NCBI GenBank assembly: GCA_016702415.1
Contig: JADJEA010000023.1
Location: 289,321 to 353,320, forward strand
Direction of reading: 5' to 3'
Source of the DNA: Nostocoides sp.
GTDB lineage: Bacteria > Actinomycetota > Actinomycetes > Actinomycetales > Dermatophilaceae
Length of the DNA: 64,000 bases
Part shown: in pieces, positions 46,018-60,425 of the stretch
Position numbering within the stretch: the first letter of the stretch is position 1
Layout: every line of letters starts with the position of its first letter
The notes under the pieces: model-generated
The model's database searches: none
Told to the model about the DNA's origin: nothing
Seen by the model: only the letters and a program-made list of their open reading frames with translations
Translations under genes and position numbers: made by a program

Positions 46018-46707
46018 TCAGAGCACCTTGTTGAGGAAGATCTGCAGCTTCGTCGTCGTCTCCGGGCCCCAATCGCCGTCGACGTACGCGCCGACGAGCT
46101 TCTGCAGCGCCTTGACCGTCGTCGTGTTGATCGACCCCGTCACGGGAACCTTGAGCTTGGCTTGGAGGGCTTTCTTGTCCGAGGTGCCGAAAACGCCGTT
46201 GACCGGTTGCTTCAACCACTTCTCCATCGCGGAGTAGGTCTGCGGGCCGAGCACCCCGTCGACGCTGATATCCCCGCTGCCACCACCACCGCTGCCGGGC
46301 GGGGTAATCCCGGTGTCGTAGGCGAGGCCGTTGGCCACCGTCAGACCCGCCTTGACGCTGCACACGGGCCACGCCCCCGGTCCCTGCACCTTGAGCACCT
46401 GCTGGGCGGTGTAGATCTGCTCGTTCTTGCTCGCCTGGTTGGCGTATGCCGCGAAGTTCTGCCCGCCGTAGGCCACCCACGTGGGTTCCGAGAACTGCAA
46501 ACCCCCGTAGTACCCGTTGCCGGTGTTGATCGACCAGTTGCCACTGCTCTCGCACATCGCGACCTTGTCCCAAACCGAATCCGCATGGGCGACGGCGGGG
46601 ACGAGGACGACCGCGACGCCGGCCGCGGCGGTGGTCATGCCCGCCCGGGCGGTCCGGCGGGCGAGGGTGGTGGAACGGGGACGGCGGTGTTTGGCGGCAT
46701 ACGCCAT
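46018..46707 (-). CDS. Rpf-like transglycosylase with peptidoglycan-binding repeats
   Basis: 229-aa secreted protein. Signal peptide: basic N-region (AAKHRRPRSTTLARRTARAG), hydrophobic core (AAAGVAVVLVPAV) and AHA cleavage site. Next is a resuscitation-promoting-factor domain (SVWDKVAMCESSGNWSINTG, then YYGGLQFSEPTWVAYGG) with the catalytic Glu in CESSGNW, then two peptidoglycan-binding-type repeats (VDGVLGPQTYSAMEKWL and VDGDWGPETTTKLQIFL). ATG 46707 has GGAAGGA upstream. The likely riboswitch upstream fits rpf genes in other actinobacteria. Confidence 0.92.
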   Translation of the reverse strand: MAYAAKHRRPRSTTLARRTARAGMTTAAAGVAVVLVPAVAHADSVWDKVAMCESSGNWSINTGNGYYGGLQFSEPTWVAYGGQNFAAYANQASKNEQIYTAQQVLKVQGPGAWPVCSVKAGLTVANGLAYDTGITPPGSGGGGSGDISVDGVLGPQTYSAMEKWLKQPVNGVFGTSDKKALQAKLKVPVTGSINTTTVKALQKLVGAYVDGDWGPETTTKLQIFLNKVL

Positions 46708-46726
46708 GGGGGAAATCCTTCCTGAC

Positions 46727-46882
46727 TGGCGCCTCCGAGGGCAGCTGTCGGGTTGGGAGGCAGGTTCCCCGTCGGCGTATGCCGACTTCACCCCAAGGCC
46801 GCGTGCGGCCGTATTCGGGTCCCCCGGCCTGCCCGGGTGTCCGGCTCGGTGGCCGGCAAGGCACCCGCCGGACAGGCTCGGC
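46727..46882 (-). ncRNA. Probable c-di-AMP (ydaO/yuaA) riboswitch upstream of rpf
   Basis: On the minus strand, 20-170 nt before the rpf-like start, the ordered blocks CGGGGGACCCGAA, CCTTGGGGTGAAGTCGGC, GACGGGGAACCTGCC and CCCAACCCGACAGCTG match the conserved core of the ydaO/yuaA class, with GTCCGGCGGGTG/CACCCGGG-type arms around them. Actinobacterial rpf genes are the classic targets, where c-di-AMP binding turns expression off. Recognised by eye; a covariance-model search was not possible. Confidence 0.75.
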
Positions 46883-47062
46883 GCGCGAGTGCACACATGA
46901 TGAGTGGGCGATGTGCTGTTGTGCGGCTCGACCATGAAGGACGAGCCCCGTCGACGGTAGAGGACGGTTCAACGATCCGGCAATCCCCTGGCAGGGATTC
47001 ACAGGATGTGACCTGGACCGCACGCCCGCGGACCAGGCGTGGCCCGGAGAATCCGGATGAGC

Positions 47063-48679
47063 TCAGAGATACTGGCCGGTGTTGGAGATCGTGTCGATCG
47101 TCCGCCCGGCTCAGTGCCGGACTTGGTGGCTACGAGGGTGCGGACGTAGATGATCGCTCCCCCTTCTTGCCCGATATCCGCGCCCAGTCGTCCGGGTTGG
47201 TCGTGTTAGGCAGGTCCTCGTTCTCCTCGAACTCATCGATGCACGAGAGAGCAGGTGCTCGATCCGGATGCCGCGTTGCCCGGTCGTCAGGAAGTCCATG
47301 ATCGCGAGCTTCTTGGCGCGGTCCACGACGTTCTGGATCATGGCGCCGGGTTGAAGTCCTGGAAATAGAGTTTCCTTGTCGCCACCGGCATAGGTGACCT
47401 CAGGGAAGCGGTTCTCCTCCTGCTCGGAATACATCCGCGCGACCGCGGCCTCGATCATTCCCTCGACCGTCGCGTGCGCGGAGCCGTCGTTCTCGGCGAG
47501 ATCGTCGGCGTGCAGGGGCAGGTCGACGGTCAGGTATTTCCGGAAGATGTCGCGTGCCGACTCCGCATCCGGTCGCTCGATCTTGATCTTCATCAGGCCG
47601 CCGGGGCTGGGATGGCCGGGTCGATCATGTCCTCGCGGTTCGTCGCGCCGATGACGATGACATTCTCCAGTCCCTCGACGCCGTCGATCTCGGCGAGCAG
47701 CTGCGGGACGATCGTCGTCTCGACGTCGCTCGACACGCCGGAGCCACGGGTGCGGAACAGGCTGTCCATCTCGTCGAAGAACACGACCACGGGGGTGCCA
47801 TCATTGGACTTCTCCCGCGCCCGATGGAAGATCAGCCGGATATGCCGCTCCGTCTCCCCGACGTACTTGTTGAGCGGTTCCGGACCCTTGATATTGAGGA
47901 AGTAGGACTTCGCCAACGGCTTGCCCTCCTTCTCGGCGACCTTGCGGGCCAGGGACGCCGCGACCGCCCTGGCGATCATCGTCTTACCACACCCGGGTGG
48001 GCCGTAGAGAGGACGCCCTTGGGCGGCAGGCTGGTGCTCGGTGAACAGGTCAGGAGTGCAGATAGGGCAACTCGACCGAGTCGCCAGATCGCCTCGATTT
48101 GCCCACGCAGTCCGCCGATGTCCTCGTAGGAGATGTCGGGGACCTCCTCAGGCACGAGATCGGCGACCTCGGCCTTCTCGATGCGCTCGAAGACGAACCC
48201 CGAGCGGGGCTCGAGCAGCAAGGCGTCGCCGACCCGGACGGGGCCTCGCGCGAGGAGTCGGCGAGGCGGCACACGCGCTCCTCGTCGGCGTGGGCGACCA
48301 CAGGCACCCGGTCCGGTTCGATGGGTTCCTTGACCAGGACCACCTCGCCGACCCGCTCGAAGCCGCAGGTCTGGACGATATTGAGAGCCTCGTTGAGGCG
48401 GACCTCGCGTCAGGCCGCAGGTCGCTGGGCAGGATCGTCGGGCTGACGGCGACGTGCATTTTGCGGCCACCGGTGAGGATGTCGGCGGTTCCGTCGGCGT
48501 GGGCCTCCATGACGATGCCGTATGCCGCGGGCAGGCTCGCGAGCCGGTCCACCTCCGCCTTGACCGTCACGGTTGCTCGCGCGCGTCCTTCGGGGTCGGA
48601 CAAGCCGGTCGTTCTGGGCGGACATCGTCGCGAGCTGCGATTGCGGTCGGCGGATCTCCAAAACGTCACCGTCGACCAT
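47063..48679 (-). CDS. arc: Proteasome-associated AAA ATPase ARC/Mpa (many frameshifts)
   Basis: Hexameric ATPase that binds Pup and feeds substrates into PrcBA. Pieces across frames follow the family in order: coiled coil SQLATMSAQNDRLV, OB domain AAYGIVMEAHADGTADIL and VVLVKEPIEPDRVPVVAHAD, EEVPDISYEDIGGLRGQIEA, Walker B VVVFFDEMDSLFRTRG, second region VIVIGATNREDMIDPAI, VKIKIERPDAESARDIFRKY, and the C-terminal TNPDDWARISGKKGE ending in GQYL, the tail that docks on the proteasome. At least six indels. The start is uncertain (ATG 48679 used). Confidence 0.88.
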
Positions 48680-48726
48680 CCAAGCCCCCTTGAGGGTGGA
48701 CCCGGTCGCGCCTGGCGGCTGACCCT

Positions 48727-48753
48727 CCCCTGACTGTAACCCGCAGTCAGGGG
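48727..48753. other. Perfect 10-bp hairpin between trmI and arc
   Basis: CCCCTGACTG (48727-48736) pairs completely with CAGTCAGGGG (48744-48753) around a 7-nt loop. No T run follows on either strand, so a classical terminator is not obvious. It lies about 50 bp upstream of the arc start on the minus strand, suiting an operator or attenuator, and the pairing is intact although genes on both sides are full of indels. Confidence 0.65.
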
Positions 48754-49738
48754 CAAGACGCGGGCGGCGCACCCACCGAGCGCGACGCGACAGACCCGCT
48801 TCTCGCTGCCGGATCCGCTCCCCGAAATCCTCCTCCGTCCACTCCTGGGTGTCGTCGAGGTCGGTGACATAGCCCTTGCCCGGGCGGCGCTTGCGCAGCG
48901 GCGGCGTCACGCCGGGCGCCAATCGCCGGCTGCTGATGAGGAAGCCCGTATGCCCGTGCATCCGGTGCTGAGGGCGCACCGCAAGCCTCGGATGCCGGTC
49001 CGCTGGATCGACTCCCAGGCGTGCGGCTCAGTGAAGCCCCCCGTGGTCGCGCAGCGCCTCGGCGACCCAGGACAACTGGGTGGCGGTCGCGACGTAGCAG
49101 ATGAGAACCCCACCGGGGACAGGGGCCTCGCCGACGACGTCCAGGCACTCCCAGGGGGGGCGAGCATGTCGAGCACGACGCGGTCGACGCTGCCGGGTTC
49201 CACCGCCGCCGGAAGCTGGGCGACCAGGTCCCCCACTGTCACCGTCCACGCCGGGGTGGTCGACTCCGAAGAACGCGCGGACATTTCCTGCGCGATCTGG
49301 GCAAAGTCGGCGCGCCGCTCGAAGGTGCAGGCGGCCCTCCTCGCCGATGGCCCGAAGCAACGACATCGACAGGGCACCCGACCCCACGCCGGCCTCGACG
49401 ACGACGGCACCGGGAAAGATGTCGGCATACGCGACGATCTGGCCCGCGTCGCCCAGGATAGATGACCGCGGCACCCGAGGCATGGACATCACTAATAGTC
49501 GGCCAGGAGGACGGATCGCGAGGTACTCGATGCCGGCGGTGCTGCGGACCGTCGAGGGCGTCAGGGGCGCCGATCAGGTCGTCGTGACGGAGGAATCCGC
49601 GGTGGGTGTGGAACTCCTTGCCAGGCTCGGGGTGATCGTGGCCATCCGGCCCACGCGCTTAGGGTCGGTCGGTTGCACCCGGTCCCCAGTCGGAAGGTCC
49701 TCGGTACCAGGTCGGATCGATCGCCGTCATGGTGGGGA
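48750..49738 (-). CDS. trmI: tRNA (adenine-58-N1)-methyltransferase TrmI (many frameshifts)
   Basis: SAM-dependent methyltransferase for A58 of the tRNA T-loop. Fragments in order: GDRVQLTDPK-like start, EFHTHRGFLRHDDLIG, a degraded SMPRGAAVIYP-like segment, DAGQIVAYADIFPGAVVVEA with the SAM loop GVGSGALSMSLLRAIGEEG, GGVLICYVATATQLSWVAEA, and the C-terminal GHTGFLISSRRLAPGVTPPL. In actinobacteria trmI lies directly upstream of arc, as here. The end near the hairpin is approximate. Confidence 0.85.
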
Positions 49739-49793
49739 AGACTAACGGGGCCAGATCGCCCAAAACGCTGGTCACACCAGCCCGAGGCGAAGC

Positions 49794-50868
49794 ATGATCC
49801 ATGATGTGACGGCGATCACCTCGACCGGCGCGCAGACTCGGGCGCGCCGCGACCTCATCCCGCTTAGCCGGGCGGCCGACGCGCTCGATGATTTCGTCGC
49901 CCGGGCACTCGCAATCATCCCGGAGATCGTCACGCGGACGCCAGCGCCATCAGCACCCTCGACCCCGAGACGCTCATCCCGACCGGCGGGTGCTTGCGCC
50001 AGCGGGGTCACGACCGCGGACCTCGCACGGTCGACCCGGCTGTGGTCGAGGCTGGAGTTCAGCGCACCGAGGCCGTCGTCCACCATCAGATGCACCAGCG
50101 CGGCATCCTCGCACTCGGGATGGACATCGAGACCGGTGGTCGTGGCCACCTCGCCGGATGCGCAGGTTGTTCTCTCGAGTGGGATCCGCGACGAAGGCCC
50201 GAAGTGCTCAGGTATGCCGCTGGCCGCCCCTGGGCGGCGCTCATGCTGTTCCGCTCCACCACCACTTTCACCACCGACGAGATCGCCTTCCTGGCCACCC
50301 TCTCCGCCGGTCTCGGGAGCGGCGTGCGCCTGCCTGGTGGGGTCGGCATACGGCGGGGGGACGATGGGCGCAGCGGCAGCAGCCTCGTCGTCGACCCCGA
50401 CGGTCGGGTGACGTATCCGACGGCAGCCGCCAGAATGCTCGCCGAACTGGTGAAACAATGGCATCGAGGTCGCCGAGGCCGTGGTCCCAGGACTGATCGC
50501 CCGGCTCGCGGACGGCGGCGCGTCGGAGGTGTGCACCCGGGTCGGTCGGCGGCCGGAGCCTGGTTCACGGTGTCAGCCCAGCCACTTCTCGACCATGCCG
50601 GCCACGGCGACGGGCATACCACCATCGTCACGGTCGTCCGCAGCCGCCCGGCCGATCCAACGCCCCTGCGCCCCGGAATCGCTGGGGCTGACCCCGCGCG
50701 AACGCGCCGTGACCAGGCTCGTCATGGACAGCCTCGACACCCGCCACATCGCCCGGCGCCTCGGCGTGAGCACCTACACCGTCAGGACCACCCCTGAAAT
50801 CGGTCTTCAGCAAGACCGGCGTCATCAGCCGTGGACAACTCGTGGCACGGATCGAGGGCCGCTGCTGA
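49794..50868 (+). CDS. LuxR-family transcriptional regulator (frameshifted)
   Basis: About 355 aa. The C-terminal GerE-type HTH is clear: GLTPRERAVTRLVMDSLDT and HIARRLGVSTYTVR, then (other frame) LKSVFSKTGVISRGQLVARI to the TGA at 50866. Upstream pieces (PWAALMLFRSTTTFTTDEIA, FLATLSAGLGSG) look like a GAF-type sensor domain. ATG 49794 begins MIHDVTAITSTG. It is inserted, in opposite orientation, between trmI and the site-2 protease gene. Signal and targets unknown. Confidence 0.75.
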
Positions 50869-50870
50869 GG

Positions 50871-52070
50871 TCAGCGCACCCGCGCTGACGGCCGAAGCGC
50901 CGTCAGCGCCGGCCGAGGCCTCCTGAACCGGGACGCAGTCGTACGACGCCGAGCAATCGCCCCGGTGGACGGGAGCACGCCGACCCCGGCCGCCCCGAAG
51001 GCGGGAGGAGACCGGCGAGGGGACCCATTCGGGTCATCGACAACCCAGGCGGCTGGCTGCGGCAGGCGATCGCCGACACCGGGGTATGCCGCACCGCCTC
51101 CCCGGGACCCGCGGCCACGGCACGCCGGATCCACCAGAACAGCGCGGGGTCCCGGAGGCGTCGACGACGACCGGCGGCAGGCCTGTCCGGGAGAGGTCGG
51201 CCACCATCGCATCGGGCGGACGGCGACTACGGGGGTGAGGACGTCGAGGATGCGCACACTCTCGATAGCCGTGGTGCGCCGCCCCACCGATGGCCTGCCG
51301 GGCCCCCTGCAAGGGAAGAAGGCGATGAGCAGCTGGCCAACCGGGTATCCGGGGCTGAGTTCCTCCCAGCAACCAATAACCGGCCGATGATTCACCTACA
51401 GGACCCCCACGGCGACGGCGATCCCGGCACGCCAGCCCGCCACGGGTCCGTCCCCTCCCGGGACCAGTGACCCACCGGGCGAGGCGACTACGACCGATCT
51501 GGCCTCCGTCGAGCAGCAGACCGGGGAAGCAATTTGAAGAACCGCGAGCATCCCGTTGACATAGCCGACCCCGTTGACGAGGAGCCGGGGGCCCGCCCTC
51601 ACATCCAGGGTCGACGGAGGTGGGTGCCACAAAGAAGCAGCGCGGCATGGCCGCCGGACCGAGCCACCGCGACCGAGGCACTGGCACCCGCCGGGCCGGC
51701 GGTGACATCCGGGGCGGTGTGCCCTCCCCACAGGTCAGCAAAGACACGGTGGGCGGGAAAGCGAACACGCGCGCTCACCGCGTGGCGCCGCCACGCAGAC
51801 TGGGACGGCGAGGAGGAGGACCACGGCACCTACGCCTTGACGCGACGGCATAGGCGCGGCCAGTGCCGAGGTCGGGAAGCGAAACACTTGCGAAACTTAC
51901 GGGCCGATAGAGTGTTGACAGGAAAAATGCCCCGAGGATGAGCCAGCTCAGCCGGAGATGGACCCGGAACTCCATGGAAAATCGTGGATAGGGCCGCCTG
52001 CCGGGGCTACTTCTGGCCCGGTCCGGCGCCCGCCCCGCCATTCTCAGCCACAATCGGCCGGGTAACCACC
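50871..52070 (-). CDS. Site-2 protease family protein with CBS domain (many frameshifts)
   Basis: M50 intramembrane metalloprotease, the gene often placed upstream of trmI. Recognisable pieces: VHLRLSWLILGAFFLSTLYR and SLPDLGTGRAYAV (first helices), FPAHRVFADLWGGHTA (after the HExxH), NGVGYVNGMLAVLQ, PGLLLDGGQI carrying the LDG active-site motif, ARWVTGPGRGR, and a C-terminal CBS-type stretch (MVADLSRTGLPPVVVDASG). The HExxH region near 51780-51830 is scrambled by indels, so activity cannot be judged. Divergent from metH. Confidence 0.75.
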
Positions 52071-52119
52071 GCCCCCTATCCCGCCAGCTGTCGCGACGAC
52101 CGTCTCGGCCAGCCCGCGA

Positions 52120-56025
<3,906 letters not shown>

Positions 56026-56400
56026 CCGCAGAGATCAAGGAAAGCTTGCTCATGCCCCCGACGGGTGGGGCGTAGTAGCATCAAACGCCGCACCTCTGTT
56101 AGGAAACGCCCTGACCATCAAACCCAACAGCCTCCGGGAGTAGCCTTGCAGCCTCTTTCCACGTCCCTGCGCCGCACCCGTCGCGTCGCCGGTCGCCGCG
56201 AGCCTTCTCGCCGCCCGCAACCCTCGTTGTCGCCCCGGGGCTCCGCCAAGGGCAAGATCAAGTTCTCGACCACGCGGGCAGTCCCAGACGGTCGGGGGCA
56301 AGAGATCAAGATTCAGCGGCAAAGCGTCGCCGCCGACGGCCGGATCAGGATTCCGCTGCGGTCTGACGTTCCGCACCGTCTCAATGTTCCAGCGAACTCC
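56026..56400. other. Unassigned stretch after metH
   Basis: About 375 bp between the end of metH and the end of the HAD gene. Open frames exist on both strands but none gives a recognisable protein; given the indel density here, a small gene could be hidden. Confidence 0.3.
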
Positions 56401-57120
56401 CATTCCGCTGAGGCGGGCCCTGGACATCAGGTCGCCTGAGCCCCAGGTGTCCAAGCCCACGAGGGTCGGCGGAGTGCCGGGCCCCGTCAGGGCGGCACCG
56501 GGACCGTGTGCGGGACCACCAACGTCCAGGGCCAGCCACCTGCGGCGATCGCGGACCAGCCGGCACCCGTCGCGGAGATCCTCGATGGCGACACGGTGCT
56601 GCAGCTCGACGCCCAAAGCGGTCGCCGCCGCCAGATAGGGCTCGGGTGGGGGGCTTTCCGTTGATCACGTGTTAGCCACTGAAGATCGCCGCGGCGAAGG
56701 CATCCTCCGGAAGGTGGGCGGTGACTGCGGAGGTCGGCGGCGACCACGACATCGAGAGCAGGGCACAGGGCCCGGCATACCGGCAAAGGAATCGACCAGG
56801 AGGTCCTGGGCACCAGGCGCCACGGCACTCATAATCCGACCTGATCGATGACGCTCGACGCGGGCCGAAGTGGACGATCTCTTCCGGGGCCAGGGTCACC
56901 GGGGTGTTGTCGATATTCAGCTGCGCCGACGTCAGAGGAGGGCATTGCCGACGACCTGATGGGCGAGGTCGTCGCGCCGATCCCGCCGAACTCCGCGACC
57001 GGGGCGTACTCCGCCTCGATCAATACTGATCGGTGTCGACCAGGCTTGACACCGTCCATATCCCGCCCACCGCCGCGGGCAGACCGGGAGAGCGCGGGCG
57101 CTGGCACTGCCTCCTGAGGT
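56400..57120 (-). CDS. HAD-superfamily phosphatase (frameshifted)
   Basis: Beta-phosphoglucomutase/phosphatase-like HAD hydrolase of about 230 aa. Motif I appears as DMDG (near 57060), followed by IEAEYAPVAEFGG, LAHQVVGNALL and TPVTLAPEEIVHF; motif II/III region INGKP-HP near 56650; then AATALGVELQHRVAIED (motif IV acidic pair) and VVPHTVPVPP. A HAD gene next to metH and a PAC2 gene is a common actinobacterial arrangement. Substrate unknown; both ends approximate. Confidence 0.75.
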
Positions 57121-57229
57121 TTGCGACACGACTCAGTCGAGCACGAAAATTTAGGCCCTGCCTGGCCCCACCGAGCGCGCCTTGGTCAGCGGGTGGGCCA
57201 GCGGCGGCACGCGGGGAGTCTTCAGGTGA

Positions 57230-58184
57230 GCCACCGCCGGCCGGGCCAGCGCGGGGCAGACGCCGTAGTCAAGGCTCGAGCGGCTGCCGCTCCTGCGCGA
57301 TCCGGTCATGGTGTCGCTTTCGGGGGGTGGAACGACGGCAAAGCCGAGGCGGCCAGTGACGTCGTCGAGCAACGGTGTGGGCGACCAGGAGGCGAGCCAG
57401 TCCCGCGGCGTTGGACCCGGAGGACTCGCCGGCTTCAGGTCAACTCGCCCCGCGCGGTCCTCGGAGCGGGCGGCGGCGAAGATCCAGTGGGGCACCGCGC
57501 GCGTCCTCCTCGCCTCGGACAGACGCATGGGCCGCAGCGTGATCCTCGTCTAGCGGGTCGAACCGAGTTTCCAGTGGCGCGGGTTCTCGATCGAGCTGTT
57601 GGAGTACGCGCAAAGCAGGGGTGACGCTCGTTCGTCTCCCTCCAGCGCCCTCGCGGCCGACGTAGCCCGCTCCCGGAATCCGGTGACCGCCACCGCCTCG
57701 GACGACAGGCGACGGTCCACCGATACAACCTCAAGCCGCGCACCCCACGAGGGCCGACGGGGACCATCGTTGGGGTCCTCGCAGACGCGGCCACCAGGCC
57801 GGGATCACCGCGATCTCGTGCTGGGGCGCCGTTACCGCATTACGCCGGCCCTCCCCCTCGCAAAGAGGCCACGCTGCCGCTGCTGGGCACCACTCCGGCT
57901 CAAGCGGGTCCTCGAACGCCACCCGCTGCCGACCTCTGGCCGAGGCGACGCCACCTGGGAGCGCGAACGTCAACGCACTCGCCCGGATCGGACGACGGGG
58001 TGGCGGACTACGTCGAGGCGCTCGAGGAAGGCGCGGGACACCGAACTGCGCGGCCCAGAAGGACAGCACGGGGACCATCGCCCGCGAGTTCAGGAGCTAC
58101 CTGCGCCAGCGGCAGACCCCTGAGCGCCGGCCAGGCTCACCACTCTCCCGGACGCCTTCTCTGCTGACCGCGCCGCTCGCCTGA
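57230..58184 (+). CDS. PAC2 (proteasome assembly chaperone) family protein (frameshifted)
   Basis: About 300 aa. Pieces: VAFGGWNDGKAEAASDVVEQ at the start, DFQVN-like segment near 57435, RVEPSFQWRGFSIELLEYA-like segment near 57570, SRPIPVTATASDD-like near 57675, EGPTGTIVGVLADAATRPG with CWGAVPHYA near 57745-57845, and EALEEARDT followed by TIAREFRSYLR near the end. PAC2 proteins accompany metH and mshC in many actinobacteria. A link with the proteasome in bacteria is not established. Confidence 0.75.
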
Positions 58185-58199
58185 CCCCGACGACATGCC

Positions 58200-59497
58200 G
58201 GGCACCGGGCGTGAGATCGCGTGGACGGGTCGCCCGACCCCGGCGGGTAAGAGCCGGATGCCGACCGGGCGGCCAGGGCCCGGGCCGAGCAGGCCGGCGC
58301 GCCGGTCGCCCGGGCCCCCTGCGACCTGCCCGTTGCCCCCACATAGTCGACGCGGCCAAGGCCCTCAGGGTGTCCGGTCGTCCACGAGCGCCGCGCGGAT
58401 CTCCACGTCCACCGCCTCCGCGGACGGGCCCTCGTTGACGGACAGACCCGCGCTGGCCCGCTCCGCCGCTCCGTGGCGGCGGCGAGCGGGTCAGGGTGTA
58501 GTCCCACGGCGCGTCAGACCGGTGGGCGAGGAGCAACAGCCGCCGGATGGCCCATCAGGTCCACCCCAACCCACGCGCAGCTTCGAGAACAGGCACCAGG
58601 TTGCCCAGGACTTTGCTCCTCTTGTCCCCGTCGGGCCGACCATCTCCTGGTAGACCACATGCCGGACGACACGCCTCCCCGACCGCGCGCGCCTGGGCCG
58701 CGGACATCTCGTGGTGGGGGAAGACCGGAGTCGCTGCCGCCGCCCTGGATGTCAACGAGCAGGCCGGGCCGGTCGCGGGCGTTGGCGAGTTGCATTCGAT
58801 GTGCCAGCCCGGCCGGCAGGCGGAAAGTGCCAGGACTTCCCAGGACGGCTACGCCGGGCCGGGCAAACGCCACTTCAACGGGTCGAACGGGTCGCGCTTC
58901 CCCGCGACGGTCCGGGTCTCCGCCGCGCTCTTCGTCCAGGATGAGGTCCATCATCTGCTCGCGGGTGAACCGGCTGACGGAGGAGAAATTGGCCACTGGT
59001 CAGGTCGAGTAGAGATCCGCCCTTCCCGCCCGGGAGTCCTCGATCGCCAGCCGGTAGGTACCCGGCGTCCTCCAGTTCGGACGGCCGCGGCGATCTCGGT
59101 CCCGGACTCAACGACCGCGACGAGCGCCCCCAGGGCGAGACCCCGAAGGCGGTCATGTCCTCCGCGGAAGAGCTCGATCTCCGTCTCGGCCCAGGTCGCT
59201 CCACTCGACCCCATCGCGCGCGGCCCGTTCGAGCAGGGGTCGTCGGCGTCGGTGACGTTCTGGACATAGGACGGGCAGGCCCGCATGTCGCGAAACCCGC
59301 CCGACCAGGTCCGGGGGTGACGCAGGTGGCGGCGTGGCCGAGGTGGGTCGCGTCATACCGGGGTGATCCGCAGACATGGACTCGCTTGCCGTCCGTCCGG
59401 CGCTGGCCGGCGCACGCTCGCCGGAGGCAGTTATCATCAGACGACGGTGGACCGCGTGTCCGGGAATGGCGGGCAGGGTCACAGGGTAAGTTCGCAC
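58200..59497 (-). CDS. mshC: Mycothiol ligase MshC (frameshifted)
   Basis: Cysteine:GlcN-Ins ligase of mycothiol biosynthesis, a CysRS paralogue of about 410 aa. Fragments in order: VCGITPYDATHLGHAAT (in shifted frames near 59350), SYVQNVTDADDP, VESGTEIAAAV, SSVSRFTREQMMDLI, EERGGDPDR, FPHHEMSAAQARAV, the KMSKS-like GDKRSKVLGNLV, and LLLAHRSDAPWDYT. Presence of MshC means the organism should make mycothiol, an actinobacterial hallmark. Confidence 0.85.
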
Positions 59498-59649
59498 GGG
59501 GCCCAGACTACGGAATGGCGCTCACTGGCGGCAGCCACGGTATCATGAAAGACACCCCTCCGCCCGCCACGCAGGTGATGGCGTAAGCGCAGGCGTAACG
59601 ATCGACCCGGCCCAGCTGGGGCCGCGATCTCCCCTTTCGCTGGGGAGGT

Positions 59650-60425
59650 CAGCCTGAGGTCCGGCCAGCGTGGACTCGAGAGGACTCTGCAGCGGACCCA
59701 CCGCCCGCGGACCCGCAGCGGACTCGGAATTGCGACTCCGACCGGACACAATGGCGTGGCTCCAGGGCGGACCGGAGTCGCTCCAGGCAGAGCGGCAATC
59801 GTCGTCAGTCAGCGGCTCTCCGCCCACACCACAGGACGATTGCGCAACTTCGGCTCCGGTAAGCGAGCGTCACGCCGTAGTCCACGGCATAGCCGGCCCT
59901 CGTGGCGGAAGGCGTGCGCCCCTTACGATCGGCGTTGTTGGGGACAGCGTCGAGGGACTGCCAGCGAACGGACGTCGTCAACGGTCCTCGTCTGCGCGAT
60001 CGGCGGCGAGGTCGCCCGCGATCGTCCTCAGCCCGCAGGACGGGGATCCAGCCCTGGCGTCCGATCCCGGCCGGATCACCCGGTGAAGCGATTCAGCGTT
60101 GCCGGGGTCGCCGACGCAGGCCTGCGTCATACCGAGACCGCGCGGACCCTCGCGGATGATCGTCAGCAGGACGACATCCCAGCCCGCCCGCCTCGCTAAT
60201 GAATTATGCCGCCCGCTCCGCCCCGCGAAGGCGATCCCGTCGGGAAGTCCACGGGGCGCTCCCCGAGATCGCTTGTACACCGCCGCCGGCCCGATCTCGT
60301 CGCCGACGCGCGGACCAGGACAGTCGTGTTGGAGGCACCCGGCGATCTGACCGACGATATGGAGGTCGCCGGTGGCGAAGGTCGGTCGCGGAGATCAGCG
60401 TCGTATCCGGTGGCGCTGCAGGCAG
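59650..60425 (-). CDS. SCO1664-family (PI3/4-kinase-like fold) protein (frameshifted)
   Basis: About 250 aa. Recognised pieces: TTVLVR, VYKRSRGERPVDFP, LARRAGWDVVLLTIIREGPR with GLGMTQACVGDPGNAESLHR, NNADRKG near 59930, YAVDYGVTLAY-like, PKLRNRPVVW and GEPLTDDDCRSAWS. This order is that of the SCO1664 family, usually next to DUF3090 and mshC. Function unknown; kinase-like residues (Lys in YKRSRG, NNxDRK, D-H-G) suggest phosphotransfer. Confidence 0.75.
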
